A DNA stretch of 64,000 bases from DAOUJI01 sp965224415 (GCA_965224415.1 CBDCZB010000001.1:62001-126000), one strand, 5' to 3'; positions 42,081-51,284 are shown, counted from the stretch's first letter. Notes: a model not told the origin generated them from the sequence alone. Program-made: numbers and translations.

Positions 42081-42656
42081 ATGGCGGAAGACACCGTGAT
42101 AGCGGACTTTATTGACAAGGTCAAAGGGCAAATTTCGGAGAAGGGCGTCACCGATGAAGCTCTGTCAGCCATCGCGTCGATGACGCAGGAACTCAGCCGC
42201 CGGGACGACCTCTGCGACCTGGGCGTCTGGCGCGACCCCACTCCCGGAGGGAACACCATCGGATCCTATCGCCTTCACTCCGAGCCGGACGACACGCTGG
42301 TGCTGTCCGTGTCCCGCTTCTCCCAAGAGAGACCCACGCCGGTCCACACCCACGGCACCTGGGGCGTGATATGCGGCTACCAGGGCCGGGACAACTACGA
42401 GGGCTGGCGCCGGGTGGACGACGGCTCAGAGCCTGGCAAGGCCGAGTTGGAATTGCTGGTGGACTCGGTGCTGGAGCGAGGCGACGCCGTCTACTGGCTG
42501 GAATATCCCGGCGACATCCACAGGCAGCAGGCCCTGGGGGACGAACCGTCGTGGGAGGTGCTGCTCATGGGCAAGAGCACGAGAGGTGTGACGAGACTCC
42601 ATTTTGACCCCGACAAGGGCTCCGTCTGGGAAGTCGTGCCGGAGACCCCCGCATAA
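42081..42656 (+). CDS. cysteine dioxygenase-like cupin
   Basis: A 191-residue cupin similar to bacterial cysteine or mercaptopropionate dioxygenases, which oxidise a thiol to a sulfinate. The metal triad is visible: His89 and His91 in PVHTHGTWGVICGYQGRD, and His147 in YPGDIHRQQA. The iron-coordinating mode and substrate cannot be fixed; other cupins share the scaffold. GGAGG precedes ATG 42081, 10 bp after the MDR gene, implying one operon. Confidence 0.75.
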   Translation: MAEDTVIADFIDKVKGQISEKGVTDEALSAIASMTQELSRRDDLCDLGVWRDPTPGGNTIGSYRLHSEPDDTLVLSVSRFSQERPTPVHTHGTWGVICGYQGRDNYEGWRRVDDGSEPGKAELELLVDSVLERGDAVYWLEYPGDIHRQQALGDEPSWEVLLMGKSTRGVTRLHFDPDKGSVWEVVPETPA

Positions 42657-42666
42657 TCGTCCTCCG

Positions 42667-43371
42667 ATGAAAGTTCTGGGGAGAGAGTTGGAGGCCCCTT
42701 TCGATGATTTCTGGAGGTGGGCCGAGCCTGAAATTGGGATTCCCTGGGAGCTAGCGGAGAACGGCCACTGGACCATCTTCGGTGACCAGGCCTACAACCC
42801 CGCCTCTGGCCAACTGCCCCCGTGGATGGAATTGCCAGGCTTTGCCCTAAGCTTCCACGTCGCCCATGAGCTTACGCACGTGCTCATGAGGAAACGCGGA
42901 TTCCCCATGACCAACAGGGGGCCGCAATACGCCCCGAATTCGCATGAGGCCAGGGTCGGCGGTGACCTGGAGGAGATGGTGGGCCATCCGGGTATGGAAC
43001 GCATCCTGGCGCCCCTTCCCTTCGACAAGTCCCATATTCAGCAGAAGCTCTTCGAGGGCGCCCGGAGCGGACTGGAGAATGCTCCTATTCCTACACAGGG
43101 CGGCCTGTGGTGGGTGATCTGGGCGATGCGATTCTGCGAGCTCCAGTTCCTTTTGACGGAGCCCATGTGGCTGCGGCTGGAGGTGGTGTACGACGGGAGG
43201 TGCCCAGACATCGCCGCTAAAGGCCGCGAGTTGGTGGACGTCATGCTTGCCGAGGGGTTCGAGACGCCGGACCAGGCCCTCGGCGCGATGATAGGTTGCC
43301 GGGACGCTTTGGGACTGCGGGAAGAAGCCAAGTGTCTTATCACCGACCCCAGGGATGGACAGACCTATTAG
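42667..43371 (+). CDS. HExxH metalloprotein (gluzincin-like)
   Basis: A 234-residue protein carrying HELTH (residues 67-71), the zinc-binding and catalytic pattern of metallopeptidases, with acidic candidates for the third ligand in GGDLEEMVGHP (about 99-109). There is no signal peptide or prodomain, so it would act in the cytoplasm. Its overall family is not recognised; minigluzincin-like proteins are the closest idea. It starts 10 bp after the cupin gene with no clear ribosome site, suggesting translational coupling. Confidence 0.65.
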   Translation: MKVLGRELEAPFDDFWRWAEPEIGIPWELAENGHWTIFGDQAYNPASGQLPPWMELPGFALSFHVAHELTHVLMRKRGFPMTNRGPQYAPNSHEARVGGDLEEMVGHPGMERILAPLPFDKSHIQQKLFEGARSGLENAPIPTQGGLWWVIWAMRFCELQFLLTEPMWLRLEVVYDGRCPDIAAKGRELVDVMLAEGFETPDQALGAMIGCRDALGLREEAKCLITDPRDGQTY

Positions 43372-43605
43372 TTCTGTCCAGATCCAGGTTTCGTGCCAAG
43401 AACCGTGGTTTCCCCCTTGAATTTATAGACGCTCGGAAAGTATCGTCAACTAAGAGGTGAGCGCCGAGGCGCCCTCCCTTCTCTGTGTCCCGTGACTGGG
43501 ACGGTTACTTCCCCGCGTGTCGGGAAGATTGTGGGGTAGATGTAGTTGGGGAGACTGCCCTCTAGCGGTCTGTGGAACGCATTTCCGGTTCGCCCAACAT
43601 GGGGA

Positions 43606-46128
43606 ATGCTGTCATTGCTTGCACTGTTGTTGGCGGGCTCGCTGCTGACGGCGGCCTGCAACGGCGATGCTAGGTCCACTGTAACCTCTGAACCCACCGA
43701 CGAAGCGCCCACTGTCCAGCCTACTCCGAGAGCTACATCCACACCCCGACCCACAAACACTCCCGCTCCCACACCTACGCCGCCCGTGGCTCCCAGGACA
43801 CCCACCGCCACCCCTACCCCTACAATAGTGCGCACTCCACCTCCCCCAACGCCAACATTGCCCCCAACTCCAACACCTCCCCCAACGCCAACACCGCCTC
43901 CAACGCCAACACCGACGCCGGCGCTGCCGCCGCAGCGTACACACACCGAGGAGTTGGAACTCCAGGTGACATCTCCCCAGGGAGACTTGAAGCTGCCCCA
44001 AGGCGCGGTGTCGGTGACGGGTCTGACTTCACCCGACGCCATTGTGAGCGTCAATGGGCTTATCGCCGCTGTCGACAACGAGGGGAATTTCTCAATCGAA
44101 AACATTCCCTTGAACGAAGGCCCCAACCTGTTGGAAATCATAGCGTCGGACCTTTCGGGGGCCGTCGTATCTGAGACTCTGGCTGTGGCGGTCACCGGGG
44201 GCGACTCTGTCTTCGGAGTCGTAAGTCGGATAGACGCTGTCGGGCAAGGACTCACGAGGATTGTCGTGGACTCACCCGACGGACGCAGCGCTGCGGTCCA
44301 AGCCACCCTTTTTACCGGTGTGCTGATTCCGGGGAGCGCCTCCGCCGTCATCGGCGACATCCGCATAGGAGATTCTATAGTTGCCACCGACTCCGTCGAC
44401 GGCGGAGTTGCCTCTGCAGAGCTCATATTGGTTAAACCGTCGTCTCCCGTCTCCCATGCCCACGTCGTAGCGGCCCTGGTGGGGGTTTCACAAACCGGGG
44501 ATGCCCAATTGATGGACGCCCAGGGGAACTTGGTGACAGTGGCGGTCTCACCTCTGGTTGGCGCCGCACTCCAACCAGCCGGCATAGTAACGGCTGTGCT
44601 CAGCCAGGACCTGAAGACAGGTGTGCTGGCCCTTAGCGGAGCCGAGATTTCCAGCCACAGCATGGGCAGGCTCAAGACTGCTTTGGAAGAGGCTGCAAAA
44701 CGGGGAGCTACGGACAACGAGACCAGGTTGGGCAATAGAATGCGGCAGGCTGCCACCGGGTCCCTGACCACTTCTATGGAGCTGATATCCAGAATTGACC
44801 CCAACGTTCGGTTCATATTCCAGCAATCCTTCAACACACTCCTGACCACGTTGTCTCAGACTCTGGAGGGCTTGGGTGTCGGTCCGGCCCTCGTGAGAGG
44901 CGGAGGGGTGATTCAGGGGACTTCAGCTGCCGGAGACTCAGTGGTAGTTGCTCCGGAGATTGGTCCAGAATTCATCTTGAATCTCCCCGGTGACACTGAG
45001 CTGACCATCTTTGGAGAGCCTGCGGTGGTCGATGCCTTGGAGCCCGGTCAGAGAACGGTTTTCCTATACGATCCATCCGACACATCTGTTTCCAGCTTGG
45101 ACGTGCTGTTCCCTCGGCTCCCGGCGTCGGCGGCGGAAGCGCTGCAAGGTCAGGCTATGGAGGGAGAATTGCAAGGCGTCCTGGCGTCCCCACCTGTCGC
45201 CGGATCGGTGACGTTGAGGTTGGACACCGGAGAGCAGGTGACGTTGTCGCTCTCAGACGACGTTGCAGTCAGCGTATTCGGGCTTCCCGCCGGTCTGGAC
45301 GCCCTTCAGGTCGGGGCAAATGTCAAGGCGCTCTACGATGAAGACCTGGGCGCTGTCGTGGCCATAGACGCTGTCATAGCCAACCAGACCTTCATAAGCG
45401 GCGTGGTGGAGGCCATCGTGCCTAAGTTCCGGGTCGGGCTCGTCATTCCGGGCGCCGGCGAAGAAGGGAACTTGATAGTCATCACCCCTCAGGGGGAGCG
45501 CGTTGTCCTCAAGATAACGGAAGGAACGATCGTGGAACGGGACGGTGTCGTGCTCAACATAGGCGCTCCCACGTTGGGGGACCTGGTGAGGCCCACCAGC
45601 AGCTATGACCCGGCCACGAGGAACTTGATCAAGCTCTCGGTCAGGTCTCCAGAACTGAGCGGGACCGTTCGAGGGAAGTCGGAAAGTCAGCCCGGCAATA
45701 GGACTCTGACCCTGTCCACCGACTCTCTGAAGCTTGTCAGCTTCAAGCTGCTCGACTACACCAGGCTGCTTGTCAGGAGCGACCAAGGGGAAGAGGAAGC
45801 CGCCTTCGACGACCTGGAAGAAGGTTCCAGGGTTGTGTACGCTCGATACGAGCCCTTCACAGGAGGGTTGTCCAAGCTGCTGTTGGACCCGCCGCGAACG
45901 AGATCGGCCAGCGGGACCATAGCGTTCCTGGACAAGGAGACGGGTGTCATATCAGTAGTCACTCCGGTAGGGGCGACCATAAGGCTGCTCATCCCCAACA
46001 AGCCGGGGATTGTAACCGTGAATGGCCAGCCAGGCTCGTTCAGGGACCTGACGCAGACCATGTTCATCGACGAGGTCCACTACGACCGGAACAACATCGT
46101 AGTCCTTCTTAACGCCTCCGGCGCATAG
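43606..46128 (+). CDS. large lipoprotein with DUF5666-like repeats
   Basis: About 840 residues. A lipoprotein signal (LSLLALLLAGSLLTAAC) is followed by a long Thr/Pro-rich spacer (about 30-105, tracts of TPTPP type). A bacterial Ig-like/glucodextranase-B-type segment follows (about 115-205). The rest is repeats such as FGVVSRIDAVGQGLTRIVVD, with VNG- and VVALVG-type strands, as in DUF5666 proteins. It should be surface-anchored; the function is unknown. The start may be ATG 43606 or the in-frame TTG 43546; neither has a strong ribosome site. The 234-bp gap upstream shows no gene. Confidence 0.78.
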   Translation: MLSLLALLLAGSLLTAACNGDARSTVTSEPTDEAPTVQPTPRATSTPRPTNTPAPTPTPPVAPRTPTATPTPTIVRTPPPPTPTLPPTPTPPPTPTPPPTPTPTPALPPQRTHTEELELQVTSPQGDLKLPQGAVSVTGLTSPDAIVSVNGLIAAVDNEGNFSIENIPLNEGPNLLEIIASDLSGAVVSETLAVAVTGGDSVFGVVSRIDAVGQGLTRIVVDSPDGRSAAVQATLFTGVLIPGSASAVIGDIRIGDSIVATDSVDGGVASAELILVKPSSPVSHAHVVAALVGVSQTGDAQLMDAQGNLVTVAVSPLVGAALQPAGIVTAVLSQDLKTGVLALSGAEISSHSMGRLKTALEEAAKRGATDNETRLGNRMRQAATGSLTTSMELISRIDPNVRFIFQQSFNTLLTTLSQTLEGLGVGPALVRGGGVIQGTSAAGDSVVVAPEIGPEFILNLPGDTELTIFGEPAVVDALEPGQRTVFLYDPSDTSVSSLDVLFPRLPASAAEALQGQAMEGELQGVLASPPVAGSVTLRLDTGEQVTLSLSDDVAVSVFGLPAGLDALQVGANVKALYDEDLGAVVAIDAVIANQTFISGVVEAIVPKFRVGLVIPGAGEEGNLIVITPQGERVVLKITEGTIVERDGVVLNIGAPTLGDLVRPTSSYDPATRNLIKLSVRSPELSGTVRGKSESQPGNRTLTLSTDSLKLVSFKLLDYTRLLVRSDQGEEEAAFDDLEEGSRVVYARYEPFTGGLSKLLLDPPRTRSASGTIAFLDKETGVISVVTPVGATIRLLIPNKPGIVTVNGQPGSFRDLTQTMFIDEVHYDRNNIVVLLNASGA

Positions 46129-46156
46129 CGGGTGACGTTGGCGCTATAATGCACCG

Positions 46157-48124
46157 ATGGGCATTCTCCTCCGACTGGCAGGATACGCCCTGCGCATCTC
46201 TCCCTTCCGCCTGGTTCTGGCCTACGTCTGCCTGATAGGCTCCACCCTCCTTTCACTGGCGATTCCTCGTCTGCTCGGCATCTCGATAGACAGAGTCCTG
46301 GAGAGCGGCGATTCAAGCATTCTCATGTGGCTGGCGGCCACCGTTCTGCTGATAAGCCTGGCCGCCGGAGCTTTCCACTACGGGCAGACCTACTTGTCGG
46401 AGTACATCTCCCAGCACGTGGCCTACCGGCTTCGCCACAACTTCCTGGCCCGCCTCCAGGCCCTGAGCTACGGCTTCCACGATCGGCACAAGACCGGAGA
46501 CCTGATGTCCAGGGCCGCCGCCGACGTGGAGAGCATCCGCTGGTTCGTGTCTTTCGGTCTCATATACTCGGTCCACATACTCGCGCTGCTTGTGGCCGTG
46601 TCGGCCTTGCTCATCACCATATCCTGGGACCTGGGCCTGCTGGGCTTGGCGGCCGTTCCGGCGGCTGTGTACATCGCTGTGACTGTGAGCCGCAGGTTCA
46701 GACGAATGTGGCGGGAAGTCCAGGAAGACACTGGGAGAATGTCCACTGTCCTCCAGGAAAACCTGTCTGGGATGAGGGTGGTCAAGACTTTCGGCGCCGA
46801 AGAGCGACAGATGGAGAAGTTCGGCGAGGCCGCAACCGTCGTCTCCGAGAAGACCTTCGCCGTCAGCCGGCTTCATGCGGCAAACTCGTCGCTGCTGAAC
46901 ATGCTCTTTACATTGGTCACGGCCCTGGTGGTCTGGTACGGCGGCAGCAAGATCATCAACGGGTACGACGCCGGCTTGGGCTTGTTCCTGGGACTGACTC
47001 CCGGCGAGCTTACCCAGTTCGTCCTCTACATGGGGCTTCTGGTGTTCCCCATACGGATGTCCGGGTGGGTGGTCAACAACTTCGCCAGGGCCATAGCCGC
47101 GGGAGGCCGCATCTTCTATGTAATAGACGCCCAATCCCCCGTCCAGGAGAAGGAGGACGCCCCATTGCTTAACAACGGGGACAGGGCGGAAGGACGAGTG
47201 GAGTTTGAGGGAGTGAGGTTCCACTATGGCCCGCCACTTCCCTCTCCCCCGGCGGGAGAGGGTCAGGGTGAGGGGGAATCAGGCGAGGGGGAATCAGGTG
47301 AGAGGGAAGACATCCCCTCTCCCCTTGCGGGAGAGGGTCAGGGTGAGGGGGAACCGGAAGTCCTGCGGGGAATAAACCTGACTATAGAACCGGGTCAACG
47401 AGTGGCGGTCCTGGGGGCGCCCGGAAGCGGCAAGAGCGCCATGGTGTCCCTTATTCCCCGGTTCTACGACGTAACGTCTGGGCGAATCACCCTGGACAAC
47501 CGGGACGTTCGAGACCTGAACCTGCGCAGCCTGCGAAGGAACGTTGCCATCGTCCCCCAGGACGTGTTCCTGTTCGCCGCGACTATCAGGGAGAACATCG
47601 CCTACGGAGCGTCTAAAGCTCCTCTGGAGGATGTGATACAAGCGGCCAGGTCGGCCCAGATACACGACTTCATCGACAGCCTTCCCGACAAGTACGAGAC
47701 CCTGGTGGGCGAGCGCGGGATCACTCTTTCCGGAGGCCAACGCCAGCGGGTCGCCCTGGCCCGGACGCTGCTGATGGACCCTCCCGTCCTCTTGCTGGAC
47801 GACTCCACCTCCAGCGTCGACGTGGACACGGAGGCCCTGATACAGCGGGCCCTGGAAGAGGTGATGAAGGGCCGGACCACCATCGCCATCACCCACAGGA
47901 TAAGCGCCGTCAGAAAAGCCGACCTGGTCCTTGTCATGGAGGGCGGCCGGATCGTGGAGAGGGGCACACACGATGAGTTGATGGCCCTGAACGGCCTCTA
48001 CCGGAAGATATACAGAATACAGCTGGAGATGGAAGAGGACCAGGCGGACAGAACGTGGGCTGGGGACGGATCTGACGGAACCTGGGCTGGGGACGGATCT
48101 GACGGTCAGGGTCGGGAGCTATGA
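46157..48124 (+). CDS. ABC exporter half-transporter (A) with repeat insert
   Basis: A 655-residue fused membrane plus nucleotide-binding exporter. Six hydrophobic segments occupy about residues 15-300. The NBD has Walker A LGAPGSGKSAMVS (about 421), signature LSGGQRQRVALARTL and Walker B LLLDDSTSSVD, where the catalytic Glu is replaced by Asp. The following gene keeps the Glu but has a degenerate signature. The pair thus resembles heterodimeric exporters such as TM287/288 and BmrCD, with one active and one degenerate ATP site. Residues about 361-400 are a Gly/Glu-rich insert encoded by the dispersed GC repeat. The C-terminus ends in a short WAGDGSDGT tandem repeat. Confidence 0.9.
   Translation: MGILLRLAGYALRISPFRLVLAYVCLIGSTLLSLAIPRLLGISIDRVLESGDSSILMWLAATVLLISLAAGAFHYGQTYLSEYISQHVAYRLRHNFLARLQALSYGFHDRHKTGDLMSRAAADVESIRWFVSFGLIYSVHILALLVAVSALLITISWDLGLLGLAAVPAAVYIAVTVSRRFRRMWREVQEDTGRMSTVLQENLSGMRVVKTFGAEERQMEKFGEAATVVSEKTFAVSRLHAANSSLLNMLFTLVTALVVWYGGSKIINGYDAGLGLFLGLTPGELTQFVLYMGLLVFPIRMSGWVVNNFARAIAAGGRIFYVIDAQSPVQEKEDAPLLNNGDRAEGRVEFEGVRFHYGPPLPSPPAGEGQGEGESGEGESGEREDIPSPLAGEGQGEGEPEVLRGINLTIEPGQRVAVLGAPGSGKSAMVSLIPRFYDVTSGRITLDNRDVRDLNLRSLRRNVAIVPQDVFLFAATIRENIAYGASKAPLEDVIQAARSAQIHDFIDSLPDKYETLVGERGITLSGGQRQRVALARTLLMDPPVLLLDDSTSSVDVDTEALIQRALEEVMKGRTTIAITHRISAVRKADLVLVMEGGRIVERGTHDELMALNGLYRKIYRIQLEMEEDQADRTWAGDGSDGTWAGDGSDGQGREL
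47237..47354. repeat. two dispersed GC-rich repeats inside the ABC gene
   Basis: Two copies of a CCCTCTCCCC...GCGGGAGAGGGTCAGGGTGAGGGGGAA element (47237-47280 and 47311-47354), separated by 30 bp of degenerate GGGGGAATCAGGCGA units. The insertion keeps the reading frame, adding about 40 residues just after the A-loop (FHYGP) and before EVLRGINL of the nucleotide-binding domain. Confidence 0.8.
48056..48105. repeat. 27-bp tandem repeat at exporter C-terminus
   Basis: Two units with 23 identical bases at 48056-48078 and 48083-48105 (period 27 bp) encode WAGDGSDGT twice near the end of the first half-transporter. Confidence 0.7.
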
Positions 48125-49920
48125 GGGGCGGCAACAGAGCAATCCATCGACGGATGGGCGCCGCGGCCGAGGCGGCGGAAAACCGGCAAGGGTACGACTA
48201 CCGGCTGGTGTTCCGCATGATGGCCTTCGTCAAGCCTGACAAGGGCAAGGTAATTGTGTCCCTGGCGGCCATGTTCATATTTTCCGGCACGGTGGTGGCT
48301 GCCCCCTGGCTCATCGAGAGGGCCATCGACAGCGTGGTGGTCCACCGGGACGCCAACGGCCTCCGCATGGCGGCGATTCTGCTGGCCGTCAACGCCGTGG
48401 TCGGATACTTCAGCAACTTCATACACCTGACCACTATGTCCAGGGTGGGGCAAAACCTTCTGCTTAGGCTTCGAAGGGCCACCTTCGACCATCTCCAGCG
48501 GCTGTCCATGTCTTACTACGACCGTGCTGAGGTGGGCGGCATCATGTCGCGGGTCCAGAACGACGTGCAGCAGCTTCAGGAATTCCTTTCCATATTCGTC
48601 CTGGCGTTGAGCGATCTGGTCGTCTTGGTGGGAATCGTAGTGGCCATGCTCCTGATGAATGCGGAACTGGCCTTGATCACCTTCTCGGTGGTGCCTGTTC
48701 TGCTGGCCATGATGGTCTTTTGGCAGCGATATGCCCTGCGGATCTTCATGCGAGTCCGTCGTGAAGTGGCCCACGTCAACTCGGAGCTTCAGGAGAACAT
48801 TTCGGGAATTCGGGTGATTCAGAGTCTGGACCGGCAGGATGAGAACCTCCGTCAGTTCGACGACGCCAACCGGCGCTACGTGGACACCAGCATGAACGCT
48901 ACGCGGCTGTCCGCGGCTCTGAACCCGTCCGTCGAGCTGGTGTCGGCGGTGTCCACTGCGTTGGTGATAATTTTTGGCGGACTCATGGTGTTGGACGGGA
49001 ACATCGAGGTGGTGGGAGTGCTGGTGGCGTTCGCCCTGTACATCCAACGTTTCTTCGACCCCATACGCTCCCTCACCATGCAGTACGGCCAACTCCAAAG
49101 GGCCGTGGCTTCTGGCCGGCACATCTTCGAGATTCTCGACACTGAGCCGGTGATACGGGACAAGCCTGGCGCCGCTCCATTGCCGCCCCTCATGGGAGAA
49201 GTGCGTTATGAGGGGGTCAGCTTCCACTACATCCCCGGAATGCCTGTGCTCAAGGACGTTAACCTCGTCATCCGACCGGGAGAGAGGGTTGCGTTGGCTG
49301 GGCCTACAGGGGCCGGAAAGACCACTCTGGCCTCTCTCATATCCCGTTTGTATGACGTAACCGACGGGCGAGTGTTAGTCGACGGCCATGACATCCGCGA
49401 CGTAGCGAGAACCAGCCTGAACCACCAGGTCAGCGTTGTGGGCCAGGAGCCGTTTCTGTTTTCGGGCACGATCATGGACAACATCCGGTTCGCTAATCCT
49501 GACGCTTCCGCTGAAGAGGTCATCCAGGCGTCCCGTGCAGTGGGCGCCCACGGGTTCATCCAAGAGTTGGAAGCGGGCTACGACGCTCAGGTCGAGGAGC
49601 GGGGAATAAACTTTAGCCCGGGCCAGCGACAGCTGATATCCCTGGCCAGAGCCCTGGTCGCCCAGCCGAAGATTGTAGTGCTGGACGAGGCCACGGCCTC
49701 CGTGGACTCAAAGACGGAGCTGATGGTCCAGAATGGGCTGGAGCGAGTCCTGGAGGGAAGGACTTCCATCATCATCGCCCACCGCTTTTCGACCATCCGC
49801 AGAGCGGACCGGGTGGTTGTAATGGACCAGGGACGCGTCGTCGAGCAGGGGAGCCATCAAGAGCTCCTGGAGCAGAAGGGCCTCTATGCCCGCCTCTACG
49901 CCCTGAACGCCCAGGACTGA
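48121..49920 (+). CDS. ABC exporter half-transporter (B)
   Basis: A 599-residue partner of the preceding gene, whose stop it overlaps by 4 bp. About six membrane segments precede the NBD with Walker A AGPTGAGKTTLAS, Walker B IVVLDEATASVDS (Glu present) and H-loop IIIAHRFSTI. The signature reads FSPGQRQLISLARAL in place of LSGGQ. The active ATP site would thus combine this Walker B with the partner's signature. The cargo is unknown; heterodimers of this type export lipids, drugs or peptides. Confidence 0.92.
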   Translation: MRGGNRAIHRRMGAAAEAAENRQGYDYRLVFRMMAFVKPDKGKVIVSLAAMFIFSGTVVAAPWLIERAIDSVVVHRDANGLRMAAILLAVNAVVGYFSNFIHLTTMSRVGQNLLLRLRRATFDHLQRLSMSYYDRAEVGGIMSRVQNDVQQLQEFLSIFVLALSDLVVLVGIVVAMLLMNAELALITFSVVPVLLAMMVFWQRYALRIFMRVRREVAHVNSELQENISGIRVIQSLDRQDENLRQFDDANRRYVDTSMNATRLSAALNPSVELVSAVSTALVIIFGGLMVLDGNIEVVGVLVAFALYIQRFFDPIRSLTMQYGQLQRAVASGRHIFEILDTEPVIRDKPGAAPLPPLMGEVRYEGVSFHYIPGMPVLKDVNLVIRPGERVALAGPTGAGKTTLASLISRLYDVTDGRVLVDGHDIRDVARTSLNHQVSVVGQEPFLFSGTIMDNIRFANPDASAEEVIQASRAVGAHGFIQELEAGYDAQVEERGINFSPGQRQLISLARALVAQPKIVVLDEATASVDSKTELMVQNGLERVLEGRTSIIIAHRFSTIRRADRVVVMDQGRVVEQGSHQELLEQKGLYARLYALNAQD

Positions 49921-49975
49921 CGGCTCTCCCTATACTCCTATTATTCGTCCGCGTCCCGTCCCCTATCCCGTTCTG

Positions 49976-49992
49976 CCTGAGCCTGTCGAAGG
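49976..49992. repeat. short dispersed repeat (CCTGAGCCTGTCGAAGG)
   Basis: A 17-bp exact form of a common intergenic dyad, related to that at 9726-9744, in the 154-bp gap between the exporter and the decarboxylase gene. Confidence 0.45.
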
Positions 49993-50074
49993 CCCGCCGC
50001 TTTGACATGAGAATGGCCTGCTGCTATATTCCCCCTTGGCTTCAATGCCTCTAGTCCAATTCCCAAGGAGAATC

Positions 50075-50584
50075 ATGGCTCAGTGGGCCCAGACGATTGT
50101 TGACTGCCTGAAAGAGTCGGACATATCCTTCATCACCTTCGTGCCCGACGTCAACATTGGGCAGATCATCCCCCTGATGGAGGAGGACCCCTACTTCCAC
50201 GTGGTCTACGCCGCCAGGGAAGAGGAGGCTGTAGGCATCGCCGTGGGAGCTTACGCCGCGGGACGGAAGTCGGCGGTTTTCATGCAGTCCAGCGGCTTCG
50301 GCAACAGCATCAATGCTGTGGCCAGCCTCTGCCTGCCCTTCCGCACACCCATTCCCTTCTTCATCAACATGAGAGGAGACTTGGGGGAGTTCAATATCGC
50401 CCAGGTCCCGATGGGCAAGGCGACTCGGCCAATCCTGGACCTTTTCGGCCTGCCCCATTACACAATCACCGAGGAGGAAGGCCTCGACCGTACCGTCAAA
50501 GGCGCAATGCAGCTATGCTACGCCTCGCGACAGCCGGTGGCCCTATGCCTGACTCCCCTTCTCCACGGGGGCAAGATTGCGTAG
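50075..50584 (+). CDS. thiamine-diphosphate decarboxylase, alpha subunit (ComD-like)
   Basis: A 169-residue protein matching the PYR half of split thiamine-diphosphate decarboxylases such as sulfopyruvate or phosphonopyruvate decarboxylase. Features: FITFVPDVNIGQIIPLMEED, YAAREEEAVGIAVGAYAAGR with the Glu that activates thiamine, and FMQSSGFGNSINAVASLCLP. Its next gene supplies the PP half. ATG 50075 has AAGGAG at 4 nt. The substrate is not assigned: no coenzyme M genes are present. Confidence 0.85.
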   Translation: MAQWAQTIVDCLKESDISFITFVPDVNIGQIIPLMEEDPYFHVVYAAREEEAVGIAVGAYAAGRKSAVFMQSSGFGNSINAVASLCLPFRTPIPFFINMRGDLGEFNIAQVPMGKATRPILDLFGLPHYTITEEEGLDRTVKGAMQLCYASRQPVALCLTPLLHGGKIA

Positions 50585-51131
50585 GTTCGAAGCAACCAAG
50601 CTGGTGTTGAGACTGGTGGGAGACAGTCCCATCGTGAGCAACCTGGGGCCGACCACCGACGAGCTGTGGCACGCCGGACATCGAGACCGCAACTTCTACA
50701 CCTACGGCGCTATGGGCCTTTGCTCGTCCATTGCCCTTGGAGTGGCCCTGTCCACCACCGAAAAGGTCATATCACTGGACGGCGACGGCTCCATGCTGAT
50801 GAACCTGGGTGGAGTGGCCACCGTTGGCCGCGAGTACCCGGCCAACCTGGTCATCATAGTGTGGGACAACCAGGAGTGGGGCCAAACGGGCCACCAACCC
50901 AGCCACACCGCCGTCAGGACGGACCTGGAACAGGTGGCCCGTTCCTGCGGCATCACCCAGACAGCGACGGTGCGCGCGGTCGAGGACTTGGAGCTTGCGC
51001 TGAGGACCGCACTGGAGACTCCTGGCCCCTGGTTCATTGTCGCCAAGGTGGAGGAAGTGGGGTACATGCCCGTTTCCCCCATCGAGCCGGAAATGACTCT
51101 CTACCGTTTCCGCAAAAGTTTCACAGGCTAG
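50577..51131 (+). CDS. thiamine-diphosphate decarboxylase, beta subunit (ComE-like)
   Basis: A 184-residue PP-type subunit. The thiamine-diphosphate/Mg motif is SLDGDGSMLMNLGGVATVGR, ending in a conserved WDN (about 65-95); GAMGLCSSIALGVAL precedes it. The TTG start at 50577 overlaps the stop of the alpha gene, so translation is likely coupled. The alternative is part of a larger acetolactate synthase-like system, but the short split form and adjacency suit the ComDE-type family. Confidence 0.85.
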   Translation: MRRFEATKLVLRLVGDSPIVSNLGPTTDELWHAGHRDRNFYTYGAMGLCSSIALGVALSTTEKVISLDGDGSMLMNLGGVATVGREYPANLVIIVWDNQEWGQTGHQPSHTAVRTDLEQVARSCGITQTATVRAVEDLELALRTALETPGPWFIVAKVEEVGYMPVSPIEPEMTLYRFRKSFTG

Positions 51132-51284
51132 ACCTCCCGCTTTCGGCTCTTGGGAGACCAGGAAATTCATAGACATGACTACTCTATGGACATCTCCTGT
51201 TGGCGAAAGGGGATTGCTGTTCCACTGGAACCATGTGAAATCCCTAGTTGACATATGTTGTAAAATGGGTAGTCGCAGGGACTA

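Noticed and set aside
43700..43960. Possible CRISPR or satellite array
   Set aside because: The repetition is short codon-level Thr/Pro reiteration inside a lipoprotein spacer, without spacers of uniform length.
43600..44001. Minus-strand frame rich in Trp, Arg and Gly opposite the lipoprotein spacer
   Set aside because: It is the complement of the Thr/Pro codon repeats and has no family signature or start signals.
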